A DNA stretch of 64,000 nucleotides from Mermis nigrescens (Eukaryota; Nematoda; Enoplea; Mermithida; Mermithidae), in assembly GCA_036768485.1 (NCBI GenBank), contig JAVLUZ010000273.1, forward strand, positions 5,561,391 to 5,625,390, given 5' to 3'. Numbering within the stretch: the stretch's first letter is position 1; each line of letters starts with the position of its first letter. The notes under the pieces were generated by a model, which was given only the letters and a program-made list of their open reading frames with translations, searched no databases and had not been told where the DNA came from. Made by a program: the position numbers and the translations under genes. Shown here one piece after another: positions 35,250 to 47,303 of this stretch.

Positions 35250-35640
35250 CATACATGCACAGCACGGGAATTCTGCGAGAGGAAGAAATTTTCAAGTGCC
35301 TTTTTTGGCCCAATAATGGTAGGTACGCGTTAAAAACATCGTTTTTCAGCATTTCTGACGATGCGCCCTTTCTGAAGCATAAAAACATAAAAAATTTCTA
35401 TAAAAAATCAAAAAGTCGAACAAATTGAACAAAATATAGTCAAAACAAGAGTATGTATGTGGCGCGAAGCGCCGAAAATTTGACACTTTTGAGCAAATAA
35501 ATAGCTAAAAGCGCTTAAAAAAGCACCTTTTCTACCAATTTTTAGAAAATTTGTAGGAACTTTTAACAAATCGTAATTTCTTGGGAAGTTCTGGGAGGGC
35601 GCGAATATTTTTCTGGGGAGACCCCCTAAGATGATGTATG
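35250..35640. repeat. family K copy, upstream of HINFP
   Basis: Bounded by CATACATGCACAGCACGGG and CCCCCTAAGATGATGTATG, with the K core and a GGCGCGAAGCGCCG motif. The flanks do not match. Confidence 0.6.
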
Positions 35641-35899
35641 GTGATATTTAGATATGTAAGTCTAAGCAGTAAATAAGCAGAAATCATCGCGAAGAGGCCA
35701 ATCGTAGGGTTCCTCGTCAACAAAGTCGCCGTAAACTACTAACGAAATCCAGCACAACTAACAACTAAAATTAAGACGTAAAATGACTGAATTTACTTTT
35801 TTAGAATGATTTTATCAATGATGTATACAGGCCTGTAGGAAGGGGAGTAGGGGGCATGCCCCTCCAGAAACCAAAAATTTTTTTAAAAACACTAAAAAG

Positions 35900-36507
35900 G
35901 GGAGTAGGGAAAACAAAAATTGCAAAAAAGGTCTGAAAATCGCAAAATTTTCGGCGCTTCGCGCCGGAATGAGTAATTGTGTGTTCTACATATCTTAAGA
36001 CGATTCTTAGTGATTTTTGCCCTTAGACACCCAGAAATTAGCTGAAATACACTACCAAAAGTCGAACAACTGTTTTTACCACACTGAAATCGCTACTTTA
36101 CCATATTATAGCACCTAAAAATTTGTGTGTACGAAATGTACAAAGATTTTTGGGACGACAAAAACTGTAAAAATGTGTGAAATTCCCAAAAATTTTCGGC
36201 GCTCCGCGCCAAAATGATTAATTGTTTGTCCAATATATCTTTAAAATAGCGGAATTTGCATTTAGAATAGAAAAATGTCAAATTTTTTCGGCGCTTCGCG
36301 CCGTTTTGAGACAATGTTTAGTGATTTTTGGCATGAGAAACTCAGAAATTAGCTGAAATACACTACCAAAGATCGAAAACCCTGCTTTACCACACTAAAA
36401 TTGCTACTGTACTATATTATATTACACAAAAATTTGCATCTACAATATGTACGAAGACTTTTGGGGACCATCTTTGTACATGTACAAACGGACCTTGTAC
36501 AAAAAAC
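35900..36507. repeat. family A MITE, truncated copy 6
   Basis: It starts inside the family A sequence (AAAACAAAAATTGCAAAAAAGG) and ends TTGTACAAAAAACG. Confidence 0.8.
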
Positions 36508-36634
36508 GCCGATTTCAGGTACTTTAAGCTAACCATTGTAATGCAATTTTCCTCAAAATCAAAAATTACACATTTTTAAACTCATTTTATCACGCAAGAA
36601 ATATATAGCTCATCCAGATACCAGTGATCGTACG

Positions 36635-36720
36635 GGGACCCCGACCCCGACCCCGAAAAACCCCGGCCTAATCCCCGACCCCGACCCCGACCGGGGGCAT
36701 GATTTTTCGAGTCGGGGTTG
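36635..36720. repeat. GACCCC tandem tract
   Basis: Repeated ACCCCG units at the left subterminus of element I. A matching tract is at 39025-39100. Confidence 0.85.
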
Positions 36721-36743
36721 AACCTTTTTTCGGGGGGTGAAAT

Positions 36744-37470
36744 CACGGCTTTTTTTGTATTCGGCAAAGATTTTTCCCGATGTACGAAGACTTTTGGGGA
36801 CCGTCTTTGTACATGTACAAAGATTTTTGGGAAGACAAAAATTGCAAAAAAGGTCTAATATTCGAAAAAATTTCGGCGCTTTGCGCCGAAATGAGTAATT
36901 GTGTGTTCTACATATCTTTATAATGGCAGAAATTGCATTTCAAAAGTAAAAATGTCAAATTTTTCGGCGCTTCGCGTTGTTTTAAGACGATTCTTAGTCA
37001 TTTTTGCCCTTAGAGACCCAGAAATTGGCTAAAATGACAGTAAAATCGCTGCTGTACCATATTATAGTACCCAAAAATTTTGTGTGTACAAAATGTACAA
37101 AAATTTTTAGGAAGACAAAAACTGTAAAAAGGTGTAAAATTCCCGAAATTTCTGGCGCTTCGCGCCGAACTGATAAATTATTTGTCCTATATATCTTTAA
37201 AATGGCAGAATTTGCATTTAGAATGGAAAATGTAAATATTTTTCGGCGCGCTTCTTGCCGTTTTCAGATAATTTTTAGTAATTTTTGGCGTCAGAAACCC
37301 AGAAATTAGCTAAAATACACTACCAAAGATCGAAAACCCTGTTTTACCACACTAAAATCGCTACTGTACTATATTATAGTACACAAAAATTTGCATGTAC
37401 AAAATGTACAAAGACTTCTGGGGACCATCTTTGCACATGTACAAACGGACCTTGTACAAAAAAAACACTG
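36744..37470. mobile_element. family A MITE, copy 7
   Basis: Starts CACGGCTTTTTTTGTATTCG and ends GTACAAAAAAAACACTG. Flanks GGTGAAAT and GGTGAAAA match at seven of eight. Confidence 0.9.
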
Positions 37471-37739
37471 GGTGAAAAATAGCATTTTTTGTTGGTACAT
37501 CGAAGAATTGTATAAATAGCAAATAAATTCGGAACAAGGACGATTCATTCACCAGCAAAATTAATATGTTAAACTCGACACTCGCGATATTTCATAAAAA
37601 GTACGCCTGCTCGCCTTGTTGTTAAGACGTACATACATGTTCGCATATTTTCCATTATGAAGTGCGCCGAAATTACTGCGGAATCACAGGCGTAGCCGGG
37701 GAGGGAATGGAGGCACATGCCCCCAGAATTTTTCAGAAA

Positions 37740-38470
37740 TCATGTTGATTTTTCTGGCGCAATGTGTCCAGAACATTGAGTTTAAAAAGGCATAAACGTC
37801 AAAATTTTCCGGCGCTTCGCGCTGAGTCATTATTATTTATTGTTATACAGATCCAATGAATTTAAGAGCTTGAATCTGTTAAAATAATCCAGCACTTCGC
37901 AGCACTTTAGTGATTTAATGCACTATTAGTTCATTGAATGAAACTGCACATGCTTGTTGAACATAGTAGTAAAAGTGCGAAAATGTTTGCGTACAGTACC
38001 AATTTATCTATTCTCTGCTTTGTTTATCTTTCTTTACAAGGACACATAATTCTATTTTAAATGAAAGGAAAGGCCAAATTTTCTTGTGTTTTTGCGCATT
38101 TTCTGTTTTCTGAACTAGTTAATAAGAAGGCCACAAATGGGCCTGAAAATGGTAAGAACGAAATTCTCATTGATACATCTTTCAATGACTTATTGGTTGC
38201 GACCCGTTGCTGTGCTACATACTTAGCAGAGGTCGAAAAACGCATTTCAGCTCAGAAGTTTTGTGCAGTGTAGGTGTTCATCAATTTTAAGTTATTTTGG
38301 ACTTAATTCAGAATCGAGATTTTGCCAATTTGCGAAAATTTTAACTTTACTAATTAAAAATTAGAGTGCTTTTTTACAAAATTTTCGGGGTTCTGCTCTG
38401 GACCTCGCTGGTGGCGCTTGAGCGCGTCACCCCAGACCCCCAGCCGTACAATCTCGTTCTACATGTTAAA
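37740..38470 (+). repeat. family D repeat, copy 1
   Basis: The inverse copy is at 61196-61880. Both contain a similar short frame (KATNGPENGKNE here, KVTNGPEKGKNK there), preceded by FSCVFAHFLFSEL or a variant. The same frame in two diverged copies hints at an ancient coding part, but I do not recognise the protein. Confidence 0.6.
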
Positions 38471-39477
38471 GAGATTTCTAGGAGGACAGAAAAGGTGAAA
38501 GGATTAGGAATTTTAAAAATTTTCGGCGCTTCGCGCCGCAATTACTTTATCTGTTCTGTATGATTTAAGCGGTATAAATTGAGTTTAAAGAGTAAAAACG
38601 TCAAAATTTTCTTGCGCTTAGCACCGCCTATTATTGTCTAGGGCGGTAAAATATGATTGAATTTCTTGATGCTTTGCGCCACTTATGATTTCCGAACTGT
38701 TTATCAATAAAAAGGCGTAAATTCTACATGAAAACTGTAAAAATTTCGAAAATTTTCGGCGCTTCGCGCCATTGGCTCCTCTACAATCAGTGCCCCACAG
38801 AAAACCGTTATGAAAAAACTGTGGAAGAATACGAAAAAGCGAGAGCGATTAGTGATTAAAATTGAAAGTAATGCTAAATTGCTAAAACCATGCTTGAACT
38901 TGGAATGAAAATAAAATGTTGAACATTACCAGCTTTATTAGTATGCTCTACAAACAAGTGAAGGTATCGTTTATATCCTTTTCAAATTGGTATGTAATCA
39001 TTCAATGTTAATTGTTAATCTTCAACCCCGACCCTGACCTCGACCCCGAAAACCGGGGTTTCTCATCCCCGACCCCGACCCCGACCCCGATCGGGGGTGA
39101 AAATCTGACCCCGTACGATCACTGCCAGATACACCAGATTTCTTGATGACTAAAACATGGGACTGAACAGAAAAAGCGCAAAATGATGCTGTTTTGGTGT
39201 TTTTGATACATTTCTGGCTCGATCAATATCCATAATCTAGTGAATTTGCTACAAATTTTAGTATTACAATTTTTGCTCAAATGCTCTCTGGTGCGTTGGC
39301 TTCTGGGGCTCTGCCCCGGACCCCGCAGGGGGGCGCTTGAGCGCACACCCCAGACCCCCAGCCGTAGGAGAGGCTACAACCATGATAACAGGGGTTTCCT
39401 CAAACTATACGTTTTTAAGCCAAAAAAATTCTTGCCCCCCCGCTGAAAAAATTTCTGCCTACAGGCCTGGATGTATC

Positions 39478-40383
39478 CATTTTATTTTGTTGCATTTATT
39501 TTAGGTAAGTACAATACAAGGTACAGGACTGGATCTTTGGGTTTTTGTGAGTGCGAAAATCCCAAAATTTAGGTTTTTGGTGGACAAATTTAATCGTTTT
39601 ATACCTATAACTTACACATTGTTACTGAAATTCAGGCCCCTATCCTGAGAAGACAGGGGGCCACTCCCCCAATGAACTCTCAGGATGATTTTTTTACTCC
39701 ACCTTTGCATTTTTAGTCAATATTCGCCCAAAATTTTCGGAACTTCGTACCAAATTCAACAATCATAATTAGAATCTATTTTGTCCTAAAAGCGCGGTTT
39801 CAACACTCAGTTTTCAGTCCTTATGCAACCTATAGCATATTTTCCATCTATGCTTTCTGTTCTTTACAGGATTTACGCAGAAAACGAGATTTGTTCAAGG
39901 AGAAAGAATGATAGCAATTTTTTGACGACGATTAGGTACAAATTTGCTCGCGCCGGATTGATTTAATTCCTATTTGTAATTTATGTTTAAGCCGTGCCGC
40001 GCCAATCGCAGCACTTTTATCGTTAACTTGCTCTAGAATTTCACTGCAGTAGAAAATCCTCATCTTCTACATCGGATTTGGACAATTTTTGTAATGCGGA
40101 AAGGCGCCTTAGAGAGGTAAACTTTCGAAAATTTCTAGCGCTTCGCGCCATATTTATAAATTATTGAGTTTTTATCATCAAAAGCGACTTCAAAAATTGG
40201 CTAAAATGCTACTGAAGGAAGAAAAATTAAGCTTCAACAAAAATAACGTATTAATGATCATGATATTCCCAGTAGAGTGCAAAATTGTTATACACGAAGC
40301 GTGTAAACCACACCTGGACAATAGAATTCAGCCAGGTTCAACCCGGTATCACTTGAAGGCCATTCGGTATCACATGGGAAGAT
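39478..40383. other. no recognised gene
   Basis: AT-rich with scattered GCGCTTCGCGCC-like motifs (near 40138) of the hAT-like families. No coding signal. Confidence 0.4.
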
Positions 40384-40714
40384 CGCAAATTATCACCAGT
40401 CATTTAACCAGTCAACCAACCAACCAACTAACAGTCCAATCAACCAATCAACGAACAGTCCGATCGATCAATCAAGCAACTAACAGTCCGATCGACCAAC
40501 CAACCAACTGACCAGCCAACCAAGTAACCAACCAACCAACCAAGTAACCAACCAACCAACCAAATAACCAACCAACCAGCCAACCAATAAACGAAAAGAA
40601 ACGAATTATCTAACTGGCCAACAAACCAACCGGCCAACCAATCATTTAACTAGCCAATTAACCAATCAACCAAGCAACCAACTAACCAAGTAACTGCCCA
40701 ACCAACCAACCAAC
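40384..40714. repeat. AACC tetranucleotide repeat
   Basis: An imperfect run of CCAACCAA units of about 330 bases. The frames on either strand are repeat artefacts. A short run of the same units continues at 51351-51365, across outer element E. Confidence 0.9.
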
Positions 40715-40897
40715 AAGTGATCGACCGAGGCCCCGGCCCCGTCTATCCCCGGCCATTTTTCAGCATACCCAGTCCCGGCCAGAGCAAGGTGAAAAAATGG
40801 CCGGGCCGGGGAAAAATTTAATGTAATTCGTATTTTGAACTGTGATACTGCCAGTCATTTATCAATGGGCAAGTTTTAATTTTGAGGACTGTACTGA

Positions 40898-42414
40898 GGC
40901 AGTTATTATTTGCAGTCAACTGCAGATAGTATAGCACACAATGAAAACTTATATGCAGTCAAAAACCAGCAGCCTAGACTACAGGTAATATAGCACACAG
41001 CGTAAAATTATATGCAGTCAAAAACCAGTGGCCTGGACTGCACGTAATATAGCACACAATGTGATATTATATAAAGTCAAAAATAAGCGATCTAGACTAA
41101 GGGTTTACAGCACACAATGTATGCAGTCAAGTTGAATGCTTATTGATATGGGAAGCTGGCGTTTTGCTCGCATTTTTACCTAGATGGTTTTAGAAGGCAA
41201 TTCTATTTGAGATGGTCTGGCAGATTTGCTTCCTCACTAGAAAATATTTTTTGGCGCTACATGGGTAGCAGCTTCAATGGCTGCCCAGGCACCTATTAGC
41301 GCATTTTGATGGGCCAGCGTAAGCTCTGGTCCTGCTTAATAGATATTGAGTAGCCGTTGCTGTTCTTGTCCTCATTCTGGGGCATTGTTTTATTGTAGTG
41401 GGAATAAAATGCTTCAAAAGCATGTACGTATGTACCAACAGGAAAGTAAGGTACATGCCTAAGCTGTCTACATACTTTATTTTTAGCCATGTTTGCCCTT
41501 TTCTTGCCTATAGATGTAATTTTATAGCTGGCTTAAACAACCATTGAGTCAATTATTGGGCATGATTTGACATTATAAGATTAATTGGCTGTGATATTGC
41601 TAGTCTGTTTATTATGATCTTATGTGCTCTGTTTGAATCATCCAATCGTGCAGTTATGAATTCATTCTGGATTGATCAAATACGTGTTTATGTAAGCCCT
41701 ACATCAAAGTCTAATTTTGTCCGAAATACTTTGCTATAGTTGCTCGATAGAGCCAAACATTCAATGTATAAATTTCAATTGATAGTTGGTACGTCTTAAT
41801 TCACAAAGTGGTGGCAGGATTAGACCATCAGCAGCAGTGGCTGATCAAGGATTTACCTAGGGCAGTATCCCAAGTTTTCCGGAAATAGTCAAACATGGTC
41901 CAAAAATTTAGCCTTCATGTGCGAAATAGCATTTTTTGGCGTTCATTGTCTACTTTGACGCAACATTTTCCGAAAAATTTTGAAAATTCTGGCGACTTTG
42001 TGCGAAAAAATCACTGAATGTCATTCGACTTCTAGAGATAATGCCCGGAAAGTTTGTGAAATTTAAGCGAACTTAAATTTAAGCAGGACCAAAGCTTACG
42101 CTGGCGAACAAAATGCGCTATTGGGTGACTGGGCAGCTATTGAAGCTGCTATCCATGCAGCGCAAAAAACATTCCCTAGCGAGGAAGCTGATCTGCCAGA
42201 TCATCTCAAATAAAGTTGCCTTCTAAAACCATCTACTACAGCTTGAAATGCGAGCGAAGCGCCAGCTTCCTATATCAATAAGCATTCAGCTTGACTACAC
42301 ATAATATCACATTGTGTGCTATATTACATGCAGTCCACGCCGCTGGTTTTTGACTGCATATAATTTTACATTGTGTGCTATATTACTACCAGTTGACTGC
42401 AAATAATTACCGCC
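40898..42414. mobile_element. family F fold-back element, copy 2
   Basis: The ends are GGCAGTTATTATTTGCAGTC and the inverse of GGCGGTAATTATTTGCAGTC. CTGTACTGA flanks it at 40889-40897 and 42415-42423. The long inverted arms and ATAGCACACAATG units match copy 1. Confidence 0.92.
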
Positions 42415-44279
42415 CTGTACTGATTCGACCATATGTATACTTAGTCCTTGTTATATCTTTGTTAATGCGTATAAATGAGCTTTTACTGAATAAATGTTCA
42501 GGAAAATCTGCATGTTTTCGATTCCTTCACTTAACTCATTAAACCAAATGCTAATTTTATCTCATTTATCCGCAGCTAGTGGCTAAAAGATTTAGATTTG
42601 ACAAACGTTCTATTTCTAGTTAGAAATTGTACGTATTCAAAAAACTATTTTTACAAAAAACACTTTTATATATAATTCAATGGGAACCGCCTGCTTAAAA
42701 ACGCGTTTCTTGAGTATAAGTTATTAGGACGGAAGTTAACTATAGGCGAATGTAAACTAAGCTGCAGAATTCCGTTCGATCCGATAAACTATACATGCCT
42801 CATTTATTACATCCAATACCTATTCCGCCCAATAGCTATATCTCTGTGATTCCACTATAACGCGTTTCTTCCATAATAGTTATTGCAGTGGAAGTGTATA
42901 ATAGGCGAAGTAAACTACACTGCAGAATTGCGACCAATCCAATAAGCTATATTTTTCTCATTTGTTACGTCCAATACCTATTCCGCCCAATTGCTACATC
43001 TCTGTAATTCCACTACTTCTGTTTCTGGTTTTGTTAATAACAATTATTACTTCCGTTTTCCATTGGAGCTTTCTCATTTAAATATATTCTAAGTCTTTGT
43101 TTCTTATTTTAACTTGATTGGAAAATTCATGCTCTGTCAGGGCATTGACTATATGCCATCATTTCTACTCGCTTCCAGACATGCACAGTGAAAAATTTCT
43201 GGGGGGGGGGGAAATCAAAGAATTTTAAAGCGCCTTTTTTAACGTCAAAATGCTTGATATGCGTTGAAAACGGGATTTTTAAGCATTTCTGATGATGCTC
43301 TTTCTTTCTAGAACATATGTAGCAACTAGTAATCAACCGGGGCGACTTTTTCGGCCGGGCCGGGGCGGTACCGGGGCTGAAAAAAATCCCGGCCCGGCCG
43401 GGGCCGGGGCTGGCCGGGGTCAGACAAGGAAAATATTATTGCATGACATATACTTGGGGTTGGCATAGGAAAAGAAATGAGCGACTGCTCCATTCAGTAG
43501 TAAATGGCAAGCGCAAAGTTAGGTGCGCTTTTCATATCAAGTTTTATTACTATTTATGTCACAAGAAACAAATTTAGTCCAGTGTTTCATTGTCTGAATC
43601 ATCAATAAGGTCTATGTCGCTACTATTAGCACACTCTATATCATTTGAATCTTCGCTACTGCTACTGCTGCTGTAGCGATTGGATGCAATAGGTATTGGA
43701 TGTAATAAATGAGACATCACACATTCCCATAACGGGGGAGGGGTATTACCCCCTCAGGGTCCAAGACACAAGTCACCGTCAGACGATTTTTGGTGAAAAC
43801 CTTTTGAATTTTTTGAACTTAATTTTTTAGTATGGCAAAAGTGTACCTATCTATTAGAATTTCACGAAGTGATACATTATTTTAGAAAGTGAGCTAGAGT
43901 AAATAGAGAAACTATCATAATAAAACATACATGTAATCGCTTAAAATTTTATGAGGGTCCCTCAGTATACATGTAACGGCTGGAAATCTAGGATAGGGGT
44001 CCCTCGCCATTTTTAGAAGGAGGGGGTTAGCGACTAAATCAAAAATCGTAAAAACATATAAAATAGCCAAAAAAAGCGCAGCTTCTCGCCAAAAAATGGG
44101 GAAGGGTGGTCAAATATTTTCTGACTTTCAAGGAAGTTCGGGGCTTCAAAGCGTGGATGGGGGATGGCCCAAACCCCCTGTCACTTGTATATTTCTCGGT
44201 CACTAGGGGAAGGGGGTACGTGGCTCCATTTCTTGCAGCCGCTTACCCCCCCCCTGAAAATCTTTTATAATGGTAGAAT

Positions 44280-44403
44280 TAAGAAATTCTACACCTTTTT
44301 ACAGTTTTTTTTTCTTCAAAAATCTTTGTATATGTACAAAGATGGTCCTGAAACGTCTTTGTACATTAGCGAAAATCTTCGTCGAATACAAAAATACCGT
44401 GCT
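44280..44403. repeat. family A end fragment
   Basis: Matches the family A segment from the CACCTTTTTACAG box to CGAATACAAAAATACCGTG. Confidence 0.7.
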
Positions 44404-44992
44404 TCTATATGTGATTATTCGGCCTGAATTTAGTTGATAATATTAGTTCGGCGCGAAGTGCCGAAATTTTTATGAGCATTTGATGGAATTCACACATAAA
44501 ACTCGACTGAGAAAGCTAAAACAACTTGTACTACAAAATCAGAAATATTACAAAAATTATAATATGCGAATTAAATCTTGTAATAAGTAGAGCTGTGCCG
44601 GGGCCAGGCTCGGCTCCGCCCCCGGCGTCGGGGCCTAGGCCCCGGCCCCGGGCCGGGGTCAGGCTGGCCCCGGCACCGGGCCGGGGCCAATGTTAGAGTT
44701 GATTATAATGTAGAAAATTGATAATGTTCTGGGTAGATTTACCTTCAAACTCAATTTCAAGCAAACCACAGATCTTGCTAATTCAAATCTTTATTTCACT
44801 ATGTCAGATTGGTGCAAATTTCTAGTTAATAATCAAAATTGACATATTTTAAATTGCAATTCATATAGACGAGCATTTCCAGCTTGCTTGGTAGCAGACA
44901 GCTACGTCTATCAGAACAAATAGAATAATAAGCCTAAAAAAGTGCAAAGTAAAGCACATTGAAAAACGCATCCAAGTCAGAGGAGTTAAATC

Positions 44993-45237
44993 CATACATG
45001 GGCAGCTCAAAAAGTCTAGAAGTCCACAATTTTTCAAAGTTAAAAAGTGCCTGATAATATATGGTAGAGCGAAAAAACACCGTTTTCTCGCGTTTCTCAA
45101 TGAGAGCTATCCATAAGCATCAAAAAACCGCAGAAAAACAGAAAAAATTCTGAAAATCAATTTCTGGGGGGTCTAGCGGATTTTGGGGGGGAGAATGTGA
45201 ATTCTGGGGGGTCTAGATCCCCCGATGCCCATGTTCT
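44993..45237. mobile_element. family B MITE, copy 6, level 5 of the nest
   Basis: Starts CATACATGGGCAGC and ends GATGCCCATGTTCT. Flanks GTTAAATC and GTTATATC match at seven of eight. Confidence 0.82.
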
Positions 45238-45362
45238 GTTATATCTTGTAATCCCAACAAATATTAACGCTTGACGTGCATATCTACAAGCAAGAATATA
45301 TGCATAGGTACATGTAAGGGGTAGGGCAGGGTCGTACTATGAGCATGGTAAAGCACGCTATT

Positions 45363-45460
45363 ATTGGCCCCGGCCAGGCCCCGGCCCCGGCCTCCGGCCC
45401 CGGCACCGGGGCCTAGGCCCCGGCCCCGGCCCCGGCCCCGGCAAAAAAGGCGGCCCCGGC
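45363..45460. repeat. GGCCCC tandem tract
   Basis: Repeated CCCCGG/GGCCCC hexamers at the right subterminus of element H. Strong G-quadruplex potential on the minus strand. Confidence 0.85.
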
Positions 45461-45481
45461 ACAGCTCTAGTAATAAGTAAC

Positions 45482-46078
45482 ACTGCGCTTAGAATGGAAA
45501 AATGGAAAAATCACAAATATTCAGAAACCCAAAAATTAGCCAAATTCACTACTAAAGGTCGAAAACTATGTTCTACCACACTGAAATCGTTACTGTGCCA
45601 TATTGAAGTAAACAAAAATTTGCATGTACAAAACAGTGTTTTTTTGTATTCGCCAAAGATTTTTCCTGATGTACAAACACTTTTTCAGGACTATCTTTGT
45701 ACATGTACAAAGATTTTTGGGAAGATAAAAACTGTAAAAAGGTGTAAAATTCCAAAAATTTTCGGCGCTTCGCTCCGATATGAAAACTTGTCTGTCCTAT
45801 ATATCCTTAAAATGGCAAAATTTGTATTTAGAATGGAAAAATGTCAAATTTTTAAGCGCTTTGGTGTCGTTTGAGACAATTTTAGTAATTTTTGGCGTTA
45901 GAAAACCAGAAATTAGCTAAAATATACAATCAAAAGTCAAAATACCCTGTTTAACCACACTAAAATCGCTACTGTACCATATTATAGTAACTAAAAATTG
46001 TGTGTACAACATGTACAAAGACTTTTGGGTACCATCTTTGTTCATGTAATACAAAGGTACATTGTACAAAAAACACTG
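45482..46078. repeat. family A fragments, one inserted in another
   Basis: 45482-45633 is the distal part of a family A copy. At 45634 a new CAGTGTTTTTTTGTATTCG end begins and runs to GTACAAAAAACACTG at 46078, lacking part of the middle. Confidence 0.75.
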
Positions 46079-47303
46079 TCACATACTGACAGTATGCAAA
46101 AATGTGTATGTTCAAAAATATATTTATATAATATAGCTACAAAAATTTGTTAGTTCACACAAAGACCTTTTTGGAGATCTTTGTACAAGCACAAGAAGCT
46201 CGTACAACAAAATAGAGTCGGCTAATAATAGTCCACCACTTAATTTTCTGGTCCTCCAATTTCGGATTTCACCCTCCCTCAACTCTGGACCATAGGAAAC
46301 TATTTGAGACATATTTAGTTTATCGGATCGGACGCAATTCTGCAGCGCAGTTTACATTCGCCTATAATTAACCTCCATCCTAGTAACTATTACACAAGAA
46401 ACGCGTTTTAAAGCCCGTGGTGTGGTTCCTATTCAATTGAATGTAAGTGTTTTTTGTAAAAATAGTTTGTTGAAAACGCACAATTTCCAACTAGAAATAG
46501 AACGCATTGTCAACTTCAAATCTTTTAGCCATAGCTATGAATGAATGGGTTAAAAGTAGCATTCAGTTTAAATAAGTTAAGTGGAGGAATCGAAAACATG
46601 CAGATTTTCCTGAACATTTATTCAGTAAAGGATTAAGTAAGTATACATATGGTCTAATCAGTACAGTTCTCAAAATTAATACTTGCTCATTGATAAATAA
46701 GTGCCAGTATCACAGCCTGTACAAAATACGAATTAGACTAAATTTTTCCCTGGCCCCGGCCATTTTTTGACTCCGCCCCGGCCGGGGCCGGGGCCCCGGT
46801 CGATCACTAGTAGCAACACAAAAAATTTCATAAAATTGCATTAAATTGACCAAAATAAAGTCAGCAAGTGACTATTTATTGCCAATTTGACGCGAAGCGC
46901 CAAAAATTTGACAATTTTGAGCCATTTGAACGCTAAAAACGCTTTAATCTATACACTTCCTCTGATTTTTCTAAAAAGTGTGAATTCTAGGGGGTGAAAA
47001 TTAGGGGGTCCCAAACACCACTCCCCCTATGATCATGTATGCTCGCTTTATAAGCATTTATTACGTTTACGTTTACGTTTAAACACCATAAGCTTCAATG
47101 ACGTTGGTAGGGCAACGACCGTTGAGCTGTGGCGGCCAAAGGCAGTGTATCACGGATTACAGCACGCCATTGATCGCGGTTCAAGGCTGCTTGTTGGGCA
47201 TCAATGATTGAGAAGTGGAGCGGCTGAACATCTTGTGCCACTTGTGTCAACTGTTTTCTTGGGGGCGTCTCGAGAGATTTTCCACCCCGTGGGCCGCTTG
47301 GAG

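Larger units (their letters stand above)
36622..39124. mobile_element. element I, hAT-like with GACCCC ends
   Basis: The ends are CAGTGATCGTACGGGGACCC and the inverse CCCCGTACGATCACTG. A perfect duplication CCAGATAC lies at 36614-36621 and 39125-39132. Both subterminal regions are GACCCC tandem tracts. It contains family A copy 7 and a family D segment. Confidence 0.93.
35828..39469. mobile_element. element J, composite hAT-like transposon
   Basis: The ends are CAGGCCTGTAGGAAGGGG and TGCCTACAGGCCTG. Flanks GATGTATA (35820-35827) and GATGTATC (39470-39477) match at seven of eight. It contains a truncated family A copy and element I. No transposase recognised. Confidence 0.78.
44588..45469. 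mobile_element. family H hAT-like element, copy 1, level 4 of the nest
   Basis: Starts TAGAGCTGTGCCGGGGCC and ends GGCCCCGGCACAGCTCTA. A perfect duplication GTAATAAG lies at 44580-44587 and 45470-45477. The ends run into GGGGCC tracts of about 100 bases each. Family B copy 6 is nested inside. Confidence 0.95.
43327..46809. mobile_element. element E, inner copy, level 3 of the nest
   Basis: Starts TAGTAATCAACCGGGGCG and ends CCCGGTCGATCACTA. A perfect duplication GTAGCAAC lies at 43319-43326 and 46810-46817. Both ends carry GGGGCCGG-rich tracts. It contains H and family A fragments. No transposase recognised. Confidence 0.93.
43176..47041. mobile_element. element K, level 2 of the nest
   Basis: Starts CAGACATGCACAGTGAAAAA and ends CCCCCTATGATCATGTATG. 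Flanks CTCGCTTC (43168-43175) and CTCGCTTT (47042-47049) match at seven of eight. Its interior is split by inner E at 43327-46809; without it K would be about 380 bases, like the 35250-35640 copy. Confidence 0.85.

Noticed and set aside
36093..36314. Recurrent similar frames of 60-120 codons in many places (also 794-1153, 30763-31375, 37004-37482, 45494-45874).
   Set aside because: They are translations of family A MITE copies, not genes.
40384..40714. Telomere-like or coding repeat (Thr/Asn/Gln-rich frame).
   Set aside because: It is a plain AACC microsatellite; all frames over it are open by composition.
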